A stretch of DNA of 64,000 nt, from positions 37,847-101,846 of the forward strand of contig NW_019775421.1 in NCBI RefSeq assembly GCF_001039355.2, written 5' to 3'. This document shows positions 33,940 to 63,200 of the stretch, piece by piece; position 1 is the first letter of the stretch; each line of letters opens with the position of its first letter. A program made the translations under genes and the position numbers. This DNA comes from Lingula anatina (Eukaryota > Brachiopoda > Lingulata > Lingulida > Lingulidae). The notes under the pieces were generated by a model. That model searched no databases. It had not been told where the DNA came from and saw only the letters and a list, made by a program, of their open reading frames with translations.

Positions 33940-34983
33940 ATGGGTGTAGACAAAATGACATTACTCAAACAGGAAAAAAAAATATTTAAATGCCAGTACT
34001 GTGAAAAGGCTTTCAATATAAAATGGGTCTGTAAACATCATGAGAGAACACACACTGAGAAAAACCAATTTAAATGCCAGGATTCTGAAAAGGCATTCAG
34101 TGCAAAATGTGACTATAAAGTGCATGAGAAGACTCAAACTGAAGAAAAACAATATAAATGCCAGTATTGTGAAAAGACATTCAGAACAAATGCCACCCGA
34201 AAAAGTCATGAGAGGATTCATACTGGAGAAAAACCATTTGAATGTCAGTACTGTAAAAGGAGATTCAGTGTAAGGTGCAGTCAGAAACGGCATGAGGGGC
34301 TACACACAGGAGGAAAAACATTTAAGTGCCACTTTTGTGAAAAGATGTTCATTGCAAGATTTTACTTGCAACTTCATGAAAGGACTCACACTGAAGACAA
34401 ATCATTTGAATGTCAGTGCTGTAAAAGGAGATTTTATAGGAAAGCCAATTTTAAAAGACATGAAATGACTCACACAGGAGCAAATCGTTGTAAATGTCAG
34501 TATTGTGGGAAGATTTACAGTACAAAACAAAGCTGTAAAGAGCATGAGAGAACTCACACTGGAGAAAAATATTTTAAATGTCAGTATTGTGAAGAGACAT
34601 TCGTTACAAAATATGCATTTAAACAACATGAAATAACTCACGTTATAGAAAAAAAGTTTAAATGCCAATACTGTGAAAGGATATTTATTAGGAAATGGGA
34701 AGGTAAACAGCATGAGAAGAGTCACACCCAAGAAAAGATTTTAAGATATACACAAGGGATAATGGAAAACCCTAGTGGATTAAAACAAAACAATTTTGTT
34801 CCGTCTAAAACTGAGACAGGTGAAATGTATCCAGAGACTTGGGCTGTACAAGGCTTGGTGAAAAGTGAATTTGAGGATAACTGCAAAAAGGAGTTTGAAG
34901 AGAATGTGGGTGAGGATGTTCGTCCTGAGATATATCCTGTTGCAATGTTTAGAAATGTTTTTGCAAATGCTGGCGATGTATGA
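33940..34983 (+). CDS. C2H2 zinc-finger protein, nine tandem fingers
   Basis: A single uninterrupted frame of 347 codons. Nine C2H2 units of 28 residues run from about residue 16 to 267, each of the form F/Y-K-C-Q-Y-C-x12-H-x3-H. Finger 2 is defective: CQDSEKAF replaces the second zinc Cys with Ser, and its last His is Gln (VHEKTQT). Only one linker is canonical (HTGEKPF); several are altered, such as HTEKNQF and HVIEKKF. The C-terminal 80 residues are acidic and polar with no known domain. No N-terminal KRAB, BTB or ZAD domain is visible. An in-frame TGA lies about 50 bases upstream, and a TTACAG acceptor at about 33916 would allow an upstream exon. Probable sequence-specific nuclear DNA-binding protein with unknown target. 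Confidence 0.8.
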   Translation: MGVDKMTLLKQEKKIFKCQYCEKAFNIKWVCKHHERTHTEKNQFKCQDSEKAFSAKCDYKVHEKTQTEEKQYKCQYCEKTFRTNATRKSHERIHTGEKPFECQYCKRRFSVRCSQKRHEGLHTGGKTFKCHFCEKMFIARFYLQLHERTHTEDKSFECQCCKRRFYRKANFKRHEMTHTGANRCKCQYCGKIYSTKQSCKEHERTHTGEKYFKCQYCEETFVTKYAFKQHEITHVIEKKFKCQYCERIFIRKWEGKQHEKSHTQEKILRYTQGIMENPSGLKQNNFVPSKTETGEMYPETWAVQGLVKSEFEDNCKKEFEENVGEDVRPEIYPVAMFRNVFANAGDV

Positions 34984-34997
34984 TGTTTGAAAATACA

Positions 34998-35094
34998 TAG
35001 CTCACCTAATGCAATACACTGGTTGAGAGCAGAGTAGCTCACCCAACGCATTTAACTGGTGGAGAGCAGAGTAGCTCACCTAATGCAATTAACT
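34998..35094 (+). repeat. 37-bp tandem repeat, 2.7 copies
   Basis: TAGCTCACCTAATGCA units recur at 34998, 35035 and 35072 just after the zinc-finger stop codon, probably in its 3' untranslated region. Confidence 0.85.
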
Positions 35095-36286
35095 AGATGT
35101 TTCACTGAATGGAGTAAAGAGATCACAATTATGGTTTGTTTCCAAAAGCATAACTTTATTCATAGTTTGTTTGTTTTTTGTACATAAAATGGCAAAACTT
35201 CTGTTTATTTGTGCTTTTCATATATCAACCAGTGATAATATTAATTCCCCAAACGGCTCAGGAGGCTGTGACTTTTCAATTGGGATATTGTAATATAATA
35301 TAACATTTACTGCTGAAGTGCTGTTCATTAAATGGAAGGCTGATTTGTTTTCTTAAAGGAAATTCTACTTCCGTAACTTCCTTTCACCAAAAATTGATAT
35401 TTTCCAGTTGTGTGTCAGTAGTAACTATGTTACTTCTTCCATCAATTTTGACACTGATACTACTGTCCTTCCAAAACTTTTGCTGCCTTGTATGTAAATA
35501 CTGCTATTTGGTACCTGTATATTTGCAAGCTTTGCTGTCTGACGTACTTAGTAAGATTGAAGCTTGGCACTTAAATATCACATACAATTAAAATATCTGA
35601 TAAAAAGTTTCTCGATTTAACATGAAAGACCCACAAAATTGCTTTTTTCACTTAAAACAAAAAAAAAAAATTTAAGTTTTTTAATTTCAACTATTTTCAT
35701 ATTTGCACAAAAAAATTAGTTGTGTATTATTCTCAGCATATGTATCTAGCATATTGGAACATTATCAGACATAGTGTGGACCTGGGCTCCATAACTCGAA
35801 AGCACCTCGAATTACGATATCACCTTTCATTTCAGGCTATTTATTACATGGGGGGAGTAAGTGCCAAGTTACGGAATAGAGACGCATATGCTCAGTCGCA
35901 ATTCATGATCCTTTTGAATTAAAGAACCCAGGTCTGAAAATGATCAAAATGCACATAAAATGCTTGCAAATAATTAGAAATAATCATTTTATGTATTTTT
36001 GAGAAAGTGACATTCCCTTTTCAACTAAAATACACTGTATTTTTATGTAGAAGTCAAATTAAAAAAAATATTTCATACGGTTTATGACAAGAGAATTGTG
36101 ACTCCTGTTAAATACCTATATGATCACTTTATTTTAGTGGACTAGGTTTGTCCTTAAGCTCAAGTAGACTTAAATTTTGGTCTTAAAGAAAAACTTTTTT
36201 GTTTTTTTTCTTCTTAGTGTGATCTTGAATGAAACCTTCCCTGCATTTTCATGAAAGAGAGAACACAGCTGCACACCTACGCCTTT
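35095..36286. other. non-coding
   Basis: Nothing supported beyond AT-rich sequence. A candidate 3' untranslated region of the zinc-finger gene lies at the left. Confidence 0.4.
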
Positions 36287-36599
36287 CACTAGTGGGCTTG
36301 ATTTGGTCTTAAAGTGCAATTAAAGAACACAAATAGTCTTACATGATTAAATTATGATCTTAAAACAGTCTGACAGCCAATTAAGTTGTCTCCCCTTACA
36401 CATTCTCCTATATTGTGAGGGGAGGTATCCCCCATTGTGAGGGGAGGAAACTGCTTGACTACTTAAGTAGATGTTAGATCATTTTTGATCTTTAAAGCAG
36501 ATTCAGTCCATTTTAAGACTACTGCTGTAATGATTAAGATCGTGTAAGATCACTTGTGAACTTAAATTGCACTTTAAGACCAAATCTAGCCCACTAGTG
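36287..36599. mobile_element. 313-bp MITE with 39-base inverted ends
   Basis: CACTAGTGGGCTTGATTTGG, followed by TCTTAAAGTGCAATT, is mirrored at the right end by AATTGCACTTTAAGACCAAA and then TCTAGCCCACTAGTG. The outermost CACTAGTG is both palindromic and present at both ends, so it may be an 8-base target duplication or part of the inverted repeat. The interior carries two copies of CATTGTGAGGGGAGG-like sequence. Confidence 0.75.
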
Positions 36600-37251
36600 T
36601 TTGCAGACTTATGTCATAAATCTATCAAATTTAAAACCACCACTTTTAACAACAGATAACATGACAATATAAAGTGCTTACCACAGTCTCTTTTTAAAAT
36701 ATTCTCAATATTTACACTTTACCCTTTAAATATCACAACAAATATTTGATGTTTTTAAATATCTTAAAAGATACGTACGGTTAGTTCCTAGTAATATAAT
36801 CTGTAAAACTCTGACACTGGAAAAATTAATTGTTAGAGTTATGGAGACTTGAGTTGAGTAATGTTCATACCAATTTCAGTCAAAGCCAAGGAAAATATTC
36901 ATTACATAAGATTTTTTCAATCAAAATCAATTCTAGTTGTAGGCGATGAGTTGCTCCATGTATCTTCTCTGACAATTGGCGATGTCAAAGCAGAATGACT
37001 GTAGTGGTATCGTTATTCTTATTTTTAAGAACTCCAGTTGTAAATTTGCATGAGGTAAACAATAATTACTTCAATGCTACATGTATTTGTGCACCCCCCC
37101 CCTTTATCACAATACATGTTATATACTATATATATATATATCTTTTTACACAACACATAATTTAAAGTAGATGGCATTATTTCTCCACATTCAACACAAT
37201 TAAATAAAGATAAATACATAATTCTTTTATCATCACAGCATCCTTTCCATT

Positions 37252-52884
<15,633 letters not shown>

Positions 52885-52943
52885 GGCCTTCGGTTGATTT
52901 CACCTCTGCACGTGCTAATGTTGATTTGCGGTTGAGCACTCTG

Positions 52944-52949
52944 TTTATA
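52944..52949 (-). promoter_or_regulatory. TATA box of the esterase gene
   Basis: TATAAA on the minus strand lies 60 bases upstream of the start codon at 52884, which would place transcription start near 52918 and leave a short leader of about 35 bases. Confidence 0.55.
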
Positions 52950-53259
52950 CTGCGTGCACTGCGCCATCTGGTGCCTAAATCTGAATGCATCTCGAAACAC
53001 GTATTTTTTTTTTTGTTTTGCATCAAATTTTTGTGCGAGCTATCGAAATGTGTTTTGTAATTATGTAATTATTCGTCATCATTCTCCCCTATTATTATTT
53101 GTACGTAGTTAATAAAGTCTCCATCCAGCTCTTTCAGCTTCTGTATTTGGGTTGTCTTGGTGCAAAGTGCTGACATCTATTGGCATTCAGTGCTTGCGAC
53201 GGAGAGAGCAAATTACAAACAACTGAAACTCTCACAGGTTTTGCTGGTGGCGAAATTTA

Positions 53260-53910
53260 ATTTAAATTGGTTTATTTCAGGCTACTGGAAATTCTTGGGA
53301 AAGTAACTCCAGAGACCTCTGACTTATCGGGTTTATAACCAAGGTTTAAACACTTGTCAATTAGTCGTAGTGTTGTGATTGTGCCGGAAGCAGTCCCTGA
53401 ACTACGGGACACAAGCTTACGCCACCTGGCGGGAGTGCAGAAATCATCTTCACTTCGAGCCACGAGGCGAAAGGGTGCAGACTTGCCTTCACACCTTTCT
53501 ACGACCACCGCCCGCACAGTTACACAAGGAGCTTCGACCTGTGAACACGGAGAGCGGACCTGGCGGCGTAGAGCAGAGCTAAATACGGACACTCGGTGCG
53601 AGGAGAGGAGGCACGAGCCTCGAACGGAGGACCCACTAGCTCGCTGAAACACTTTAATTTGATGACAAGGCTCCTAAGAAATTACGCGGGAAATTCAAAA
53701 ACCTAAGGTCAGAATTTTCTTTGTTTTTTGACGGGAGGGGCAGGTGCGTCAGGTAACTGAATTCATTTTAAAGAAATTTAGTTTGCAAGGGCCCATAAGG
53801 AAGCCGTTCACGGTATATAAAGAAGTTTTGACACGTTTCTGAAATTGATATCACCACGTGCTCGCCGTATTCGTTCTCCATGACAAATTCACTCAACCGT
53901 ATCACAGGTG
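53260..53910. promoter_or_regulatory. CpG-richer divergent promoter region
   Basis: The stretch between the minus-strand esterase and the plus-strand coiled-coil/WD gene is locally GC- and CpG-rich. It includes an ETS-type site (GTGCCGGAAGC at about 53380) and, at 53419-53432 on the minus strand, CCGCCAGGTGGCGT, a CTCF-like core. A CACAG/GTGAGC donor at 53907 could end a non-coding first exon of the plus-strand gene. The long overlapping ORFs here have no conserved content and look like a by-product of base composition. Confidence 0.45.
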
Positions 53911-54240
53911 AGCTGTTCTCATCTTAGAAGCTCATACATTCACGTGAGGTTAGCCGGCAACTGTTTTTTACACTTGAGTACACGCCTTGTGATTTTTCTT
54001 GTGAACAGTTCAATCACTTTTACCCTTTTTACCTCACATTTCTCTAGTTTATTTGTACCAATTTGAAATTCCAGGTGTGTTTAACTTTTGCACTGTTTTT
54101 CAATTTAATTGTTGTTGTGATTTGGTCAAATCCAGGAGCTTTTTTCCATATTGCATACTCTGATTTTTCACCCACATTTCAGTTAACTAGTTAACTGTAC
54201 ACTGTAGCAAAAGGTACAGTTTGTTTTAATTTCAATTTCA

Positions 54241-57200
54241 ATGTTCAGACACGAAGAAGGAGTTCTACTAGCAGAAGCTCCACCTACCCTGCAGTTGGCA
54301 ATGTTCTCACCGAGTCGGCCCAAGGTGAGCGAGGCGGAGTACTTAGAGGCCCAGAGACAGAGACTGGCTGAGGTGCAGCGGAACAGGCAGATATTGGAGG
54401 AAGATATTTATAGAAGGTGAGTTAAGAGAGGAGAATCAAATGTCATTCCCACTCCTTCTTCTATTTTCTTTTTAACGGGGTTCTTTCATACCCCCTCTCT
54501 TTCTCACACACATACACACACCTCAAATTCTTCATTCTTTCCATTCTTTTTCCGTTGAACAGAATATTCAGAAGTTCCGATAGGAACTGGAAGAACTTAT
54601 ATTCAAGACATTTAGAGGAATTTAAAACATTTCACTCTTTGGCAGTGATAGATGGACATTATTTTGGCTTTGATAAAGGACTGAGAACAGTTCTTTCTAC
54701 TTGCCTTCTTCCAATTACATAAGTTACCCTTTATCTAATCAAATCCACCTGGTGTTTTACTTTGTATCACTTTAAACCAATAATTAAATACTTTAAATTT
54801 TTTCTAAGTCATACATCAATTAAACTGCTTACCTTTACTGTTGACTGGTAGCACACTAAGGTTGTTCATCTATGTTTTAAAGTATCAGCTTTAGTATTGC
54901 TTTCCTCTTCTTTTTGCCATATGTCTAATGCTGATAAAATCCCTTTTTTAGAAATATCTGTGTGGAGTTCAAAGGTATGGTATTTATAGGGGGCGGTTTA
55001 TTTCCTTCCCTATGCATGCTGTCTGTATCCCTATAAATTTGTATGCATGTGCTTGGGCTTTAAAAAAAAACAATTGTAATATCCTATGTATACAAATCAT
55101 GTGAATAATCTCTGTTTAGGATGACTTCATCCTTTTTTATTTCTACATAATATGATTATTTACAATATTATTGTAATAGCTATTGACATAAAAAGCATGA
55201 TTCATTGCATTTTTACCCATCGCTACTTGTTAGAGTTTATTTTGGGGATAGAGGCTTTACACATGTTCTTTTCGGTGTACATCATATCTTTGTCTTTATT
55301 TTTATTTTTTGTAATGTAATTATTTCAGCATTGTGGCTGAGCTTATTTTTCTACACAAAACCATACTGTATGATTATGTGCAAATTCCTGTTAGAAACTT
55401 TTTAAATAAATCTTGTTTGAAAATTACTTTTTTCATCAGTGGAGAAACAAACATGATGAATGTTCTGTCAGTTGAAAGTTTTTCATCAATGATAAACAAT
55501 TGTGTTAATTTTATTCACAGCTTAATTTGACCCTTTAAAGGTATGTTTCGTCTTTAATGTTGAAATCTTGTAAAATGTCATTACAGCTCATCATGGATTT
55601 ATTTAAAATAAAATTGATAGCAACAGGAATAAGAATATGCTTTAAATATGGTTTAAAAGTCTATGCGGAAGCGATTAAACAATTTTTTTTGTCTAATTAT
55701 TTTGTCTTATCCTTTTCAGGACACATACAATACAACAACAACAACTGCAGAAATGGGAGGAAAAGAGACAAAGAGAACAGAAAGCCCTGGTACAGTGATG
55801 ACCGCATTTACAACGGCAGATTAACAAATTTGCGGATCAAATATGGCGTCCCACTAAAAATCTTGCCACTTAATCTTCTAATAGACAATAGTTAGATTCC
55901 CTGTGGGGATTATGCAACAAGCATTCAAGTGGGTCGTCCGTATTTGAACCATGGATCTGTTAGTTGGCTGTTGTGAATGTGCTCAATATGAAGCCCTATT
56001 GAAATTAAAGATAGGCAGGCCGCCCTTTGTGTTATCTTTCTCAAAGAACTGTTTTACCAATGAGCTGTATAGATATACAGCACTTATTGGTCTAATTAAT
56101 CTGAGTTCACTGTTAATGATAGCCGTCCAAAAGAAACCCCTCTCCTCACCCACCTGCTATTACCCTCACTACTGGCTGTTCCTCTGTAATAACTTCAAGA
56201 GACAAAGAGAAAACACTTACTCCCCATACGGCTTAATCAGAAAGTCTGTTACGAAGGGTGGATCAATCTGCAACGGAAACACGGCTTATATGTAATTAGT
56301 GATCTATCTGCAATGGAAACTTCAACTTTGTGGTCAAACATGCATGTGAAATAAAGTGTGCTGTATGGCACAGAATAAGTGCGTGCGCATGCGAGTGTGT
56401 GTCTGTTTCTGTGGCTGGATCTTTGAGCATGGAGTGTGTATGTTTGTGTATACCAAAGCTGTGCATTTTTGAAATTAAATTTTTTGGTTCGAGTTCTGAA
56501 GGCTATGTTAAAAAAGCACAAATGTTACATATAGTAAAGACATGATAGAATAATGTACTAGTTATAAATGACTTTTAATCTCACGATATTTACGATGAAT
56601 ATTTCAGGATCACTTGAATCAAGATGTGTACAATAGCTATAATGGTAACTTAGGAAGAGAGAGATCAAGCCCAGATGTAGGTAAGTTGAAATAAATAAAC
56701 AATAACAAAAATAAATAAACAAATACTGATACCACGCTACTGACATTTAAATGGAATTTTTTCTTTAGAAAAATTCAAAAGGAATATAAATGTTAGAAGG
56801 GTTTTAATATTTATTACTGATAAGTGATAACTTGTCTTAGAGCTGCATTATCTTTTTAGAATGGTGACAAATTCTAATGTGCAGACAAATGCATAATTGG
56901 TACTTAATGGGATAACAAAGGGATTAGCTTGTCTCTATATGATGAAGTAATCATCGGATATCCTGCTGATGTACTATTGTACTAAGTTAAGGGGTCAAAA
57001 CTCAAATGAAAATGCACCTTAAGATTTCTCATAATCTGACTCTTGGTCAAAAATAGGCATAGATGTGAGATCTGGTGGTAGTCCACGCCCACGTGTCCTT
57101 GAAGATGTCATCAGCAGTCGCAACAAGGAGCATGCGCGGAAGAGGGAGGAGTACACACTACACATAAGGTGAGCATTTATTTATTTATATTCTCATTCAT

Positions 57201-60200
57201 TAATTTGCATATTCATTTCTCCATCAATTTTTGAATAAACTAGTTAAAGGGATAATAACTCTTCGTATGAGATCTATATTTCACAATAAAAACATTGTGA
57301 ATAACTCACAGAAATATAATGTATTCTGTTTTACCACAAAAACGGCAGTTATAGCTATAATTCTGATATCTGAGCTTGTCTTCAGACCACGTGACCTCCA
57401 TTGATGGCTATACCCTGTTAAAATCTCTTAAGAGATTTTAACAAAAAAACAAACTTTTTAGAAAAAAAACCAGGGACTAACTTTGAATGTAAAAATGGAT
57501 TCATTAACCATTGGTAAGTATGGGAAAATTGTTGTTTACTCCAGGAAAATTCATTTTTTGGCCGAAACGAAGAGTTATTATCCCTTTAAATAAACTTTTT
57601 AAATCTATTACTGCACTGAAGTCTGATTGTCAGTTATGTCTACCTCTCAGAGACTTCAGCACCAAATTGTGAGTCCAGCAATCAATTAAAAAATCGTAAT
57701 TTACATAAAATAGGACTGGAAAACTAATTTACACAGTATTATCATTTATTTACTTATTCAGACAGCTGAACAAAGAAAGAGAAAGGCTGATAGCAGAGAG
57801 TGAGAAGATGTCAGAGAAGATGAAAACTCTCAGAGAGGAGACTGGGTCAGAGGGCAGCAGCGGTGGCAGATGGCGGGATGTGGTTCCCATAATTCCTGGC
57901 AGTGTGGTCCAGTCTGTGCCGTCTTATATCACAGACGTCAAGAACAGGTTGCCAGATACAGAGGATAGACTGCTCAGATTAAAGTAATTTATGTTTTGAA
58001 TAATTAATTTATCATTCTGTTTATTTATTTATGCTTCCAAATTTATTGTCCTTTTGTAAAAGTTATACATGGAGTAGTATAGTCATGGTTTGTAACAAGT
58101 AACATCAATTTATGTATATAATCCATGAAAACCTCTCCAAAGTACTCTGGCATATTACTTTAAAATTGAACAAATCTGATGTTTTTGTGATTTAAGGCAA
58201 GAGCTGGAAAGGAGAAAAAGACAGCTTTATGCACCATACAATGGAGAACTTGGCATTCACTCATATCAGAACTGGCAACTACCACACTACCATATGGTAA
58301 GTCTGTAAGAGATTGAAATTCTTTTAGCGGGAGCAGTGTTATAAAAGTAGAAAAATTAGACTGAAAATTGGTTTAAACTTATGGACCAAACATTCATGTA
58401 ATTTAACATAAGATGAATCAGTAGAAGCCCACTGAAAACGAATTAAAATTATATTTCTCTGAAATGTCCTTTTGGAAAACATTATAGATCTTCACATTTA
58501 AATTCTTTCCCCCGTTCCAGGTGAGAAGTATTGTTGACGAGACTGTGAACCGGTTCTTGGACATGTACTTCAGGGCTGCCATACCTACAACCAACATTAC
58601 AGCAGCCAGGTTAGTACGCCAGTGGATGGAGGGAAGGGGCATGCATTTCAGCTGCCATATTTACTTCCGATATCAAATATAAGTGCAGTATCTGGCTAAC
58701 TGGTTGTTAGGAACAGCCTAGAAAGTTGTCCTGTTTGCCAAATATTTTTGTTCACAGGCAGTTCCAGATGGAGGCACCCATAATTTTATGAATAATTACA
58801 ATGTGTCTGCATCTTATAATTATGTATCATTAATTGTTTAGTAAGGGCACTTGGAGACCTTGCATGTATAACACATGTTTGAAGTAGAGATCGTATTTCG
58901 AAATTATTCTCTCAAGCAATGATGAAAAATATATGTTGAAGTTGACATTTTATTTTTTTAGAGCAATGATGGAAGAACAGTCCAAGGAGCTCTCGAGAAC
59001 ACGGAACTATCTTGCTGTACAGGCGGTTGCAGATGATGCCTTGCAGGAGATAATGGAAGAGGTAAGGAAGGACCTGGCCTTTTAAATGATTGTGTTAGTT
59101 GTGCATTGCTGATTGTTTTAATGTTAAGAGAAAGTTCCATCAACAGCTGAAATCTGAGTTCTTGCCTCTCCAGTATTTCATTTTAGCCTCATTCTGTGAG
59201 GAGGTCTTGTTTAAGAAATTGGAATATAGGAATAGTAAAAGAAACTCTTACTTAAACATTGTTTTGTAACAAAATATACAGATACATTGACTTCATATTA
59301 AGTTATACTTGTTATGTTCCAGGCAGTTCATGAGGAATGTACCAGGGTAGCCGAAGAATACAAACAAACTGCTGAGATGATACGCGTGATGACTGCCAAT
59401 ATGATCATGAAACAAATTGAGGTATGTTTATCTTATTATAAAAATGGCAAATTGAATATAGTTCAATAATTCAGAGGCATATCTATTGGAAATACTCCTG
59501 AGTAGTAAATACAGCACCATGGCAAGTGCTGAATTACTCCAAATTCTTAACATTTGCCTTCCAATTTTTTGTTTATTAATGAAAACTTACCAATACCGCC
59601 CTTTTCTGGATAAGGTGTTCAGTGCACATGCCTTGCGTGCAGTGTCCCTGAGAAATGCCTCTTTTAATTTCTAAGTAAAAACTGGGTTGGTGAGAGAGAG
59701 AGGGAGGGTGGACGGGCATGACTATACAGGTATGAATAACTTTGTCTCCATGTCCCCAGATTGTCACCACAGGTGCCCCAGAGGGGAGAGGAGAGGACGA
59801 CCCAGCCTATAACATGGTCACCAAGGCCTTCTACAGGATTAAGAAGAATAGGGACAAATACAGGAAAGAAATTTGGGGACACTCGCAGAATATTACTGTT
59901 AGAGGAAAGGCTAATGTACAGAGGTGAAGTGAATCATTAGAATCATCCTTTGAAGGCTATTGAATGTATACAGTTACATATTTCACTACACTTTTTCTCT
60001 CCACCCTTAGCTATTTACTTGGTCTTATATGAATTTCATGGTTTTTTGGTCACTTAAACTATTTAAAACATGTGAGCTAAAGCTAAAGTTGTATTTTCAT
60101 CAATTGGTCAAATTTGGGAGCTGGGAGATCTTTTCAATGATAGCATTAGCATTAACTTAAACTGATCGTTTCATTTATGTACCATTTATAATAGTTCCAT

Positions 60201-63200
60201 ATTATAGATGTTTCTTAACATGAATATTTACTTATTTGTAGTGCCCCAGAGGAAGATGACGTTACTATTTTAAAATTTCACAACATTGTGCCTGTGAATC
60301 TGAAGAATGTAACACCAATTGATTCTGAGTCTGATGCTGAGCGAGCAGTAAAGAGAGCCCTGATAAGTTATCAAAACGTGGAGAGCTTGTACTGGAAAGT
60401 AAGTTGATATTATATCTCCTGTTCATGGTGTTCTCAATAGTAATTGTATAATGAACTAGTATGTCATCTTTTGAAATATAAAGATCATTTTTGATTTTTC
60501 ATAACTCCTTTTTTAATAACTTGAAGATATTTTACTTTTTATTATGGAAAGTATTTTTTTTTTCAATTGAAACCATATTTGATAGTCTATTATTGCCACT
60601 TTTAACAGGTTGTTTGATTTAGTAATCTCTTTCTAATTGTTTTCTATGGATAAAATATTTAGAATGAAACATTTATAGCAGGAAATGACATTCAGTTGTA
60701 TATCTTTTAGTTCCATTCTACATTTTGATGCCTCTTAGCAAGTTTAGCATATGAAGAATTTTCTAAATATTTCAGACAAAAGTGGCAGACGTTAATGTCA
60801 CTCACTTGTCCAAGAAGTGCCATGGAATCCATTCTGCTAAGCTGTCCAGGAACAGGAACCTGCTGGCTGTTGGAACTGGTCACGGTAAGTACACTAGTTT
60901 ATAACAGAAAATATGTTACGTGGTAATACCTTTGGTGTAGACAAGGACGCATTATATATAAGATATATAATAATTTTGGTTTAGACAAGGGCACAAGATA
61001 TTACTCTGTGCAATGGGAGGTAAACCAGGCACTTGTTTCATATGGAGTTTTTCCCAGGTGTATTTTATTATGTTTTTTTATTTATTTGTTTTGATAAGAT
61101 GAGTCCAAAAAGAGTGGCACAGCCCCTTAGCTCCCCCATTTTTTGGGTTCATATGCCCTTAAGCTCTGCCCCTTTCCCCCACCCAATGGTTCACCTCAAC
61201 CTAAATGACAACCTAGATAGAAAAAATAGCCTGAATGATTGTATCCACTCCACCCTTGTTATAAGTACGGATCAAAAAGCTTTTAGCCTTGTCCTGAAAA
61301 TGTTAGGAGTGGTCCTACGCCTTTTGTATAATGAGAAAGTAGTATTTCAAATTTTGCCATTGTTACAGACATGATATTTCAGTGAGGTAAAAAGGGTGGT
61401 AACAGTCAGATTGGAAAATGTGTTGTTTTTTTTTTTTTGTCTTAAAAAAAAAAAAAGAACAACAGAAAAGAGGGAAATTTATTTTCCAGGAGATATTATA
61501 GTATATGATATGAGGAGAGATGTCATGAAACCTGTCCAAGCTGTTAGGAATGAATCAGTGGAGGATTCTGTCGTGGTGGACATATCATGGAGCGTGACAG
61601 GCAGAAGACTGGTCACTGTTGACAAAAAGGTCAGTTATTGGTGATTTCTGTATCTGTACAACTTTTATAGATATTATTAATTGTAGACCATTAGCATAAA
61701 GGTTTTAATTGGTAACATTAGGTCACAAAGAACTTGATACTAAGTGTAATTATTTCCTCCTCCACTAGGGGGCAGTCAAAGTCTGGTCCATGACTCCAGG
61801 AGAGCTCTCCAGGACAGGCCTGAAGGCTTTGGAATTGCAGGCAGATGCAGAGATGTTTGTGCCGCCTCCTCTCACTTTGCTGGCCAAACTACAGGCTGAT
61901 TCCAGAGACTTCAACTTTACAGCAGGTAGAACATGGGTGGCCACTTTGAATTTGAGTATTTTGTTAGATTTCCTAGTACAGGAACAAATAATAGTGAACA
62001 ATTATCATTAAAAAGATAAGGGTCAGATGTTAAGTTAAAAGCCTGAATCTCTCCTTATGATAAGTTCATTTGGAGAAAATATTGGGAATTTAATGAACTG
62101 CACCACATTCCTTGGTCTAAAATCCATGAAAAAATTTCCTAGAGCTTTTTATTCATGTAAGTTTAAAGATTGACATTTTGATATTCCACAATGACACAGT
62201 TCAAACTGACTTCACCTTTGTTTTCTCAACCAGTGGTGTGACAATTTTCATCACTTCACATTGATTTTGTTATGTCAGGAACATTGTTTGAAATGGACAT
62301 CCAGAAAGGCCGGCAGGGTCCAGTTTTGGCAGACTTTTACCCAGCGGTCTCTCTCTTGGGATCTCAGGTACGCACCAGTGGCTGTATTGTCTACTGATAA
62401 TATAGATGATGTTGATGAGGATGGTGTTGATGATAATTTTTTTTTTACTGCGATAGTGACAACTGTGATGATGATGATAAACTTGATGATGACAGTCATG
62501 TTTGAAAAGAAAATTACATTGATAATGATAATGAAGATAATTTAATTACAGTAATAATGATAAAATTGAATAGTTTCTTCTCCTTATATTTTCATTTAGT
62601 GCAGTCTTTCTAAAATACTTATTTCTTCAAAATTATTATGATCATTAAAATATTGTGAACAATTTTATTAGAATAATAAAAATGATAACAGTGATGAAAG
62701 TGCAGACAAATTGGAAGATTTAATAGTATCTCGTGAAAAACAGCATTTATAAGATTATGAAATTATGTACTTTATACAATTATTTTCAGTCGCAAGTGTG
62801 CATTGCCTTGCGCAGTGGTGACATACTCAAGTGCGACCTGGAGAGTACGATAACAGGAGCCGGTGCAGAGCTCCAACATGTGCCAAATATTATACAGGAA
62901 AAGGTACGTCTAGGCTCACTTTTGGGTAGAATTTCTGTCAGATAGCTGGATGGTATCAGCTGAATTCAGAGTTTGACCTAAAAGTTGATACATTTGGAAA
63001 AAGGCAAAATGTTTTGCATTTTCTTTAGACATTTTAAATAATGTGTAGCATTTTGAAATATCTTCTAACCAGAATTTGATAAATTTTGAGAAAACGAAAT
63101 GTTTGTTTCCCTTAAAACTTACCTTAATTGCTTTATGCTAACATCAGCCCAGAATTTGTTTGAGCTGGTATTTTCAGTGGTCATATCAAAAAAAATTTGA

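Noticed and set aside
53272-53652. Overlapping Arg-rich ORFs of up to 126 codons on both strands
   Set aside because: They lie in the CpG-richer divergent promoter, share no domain, and no splice or start context supports them.
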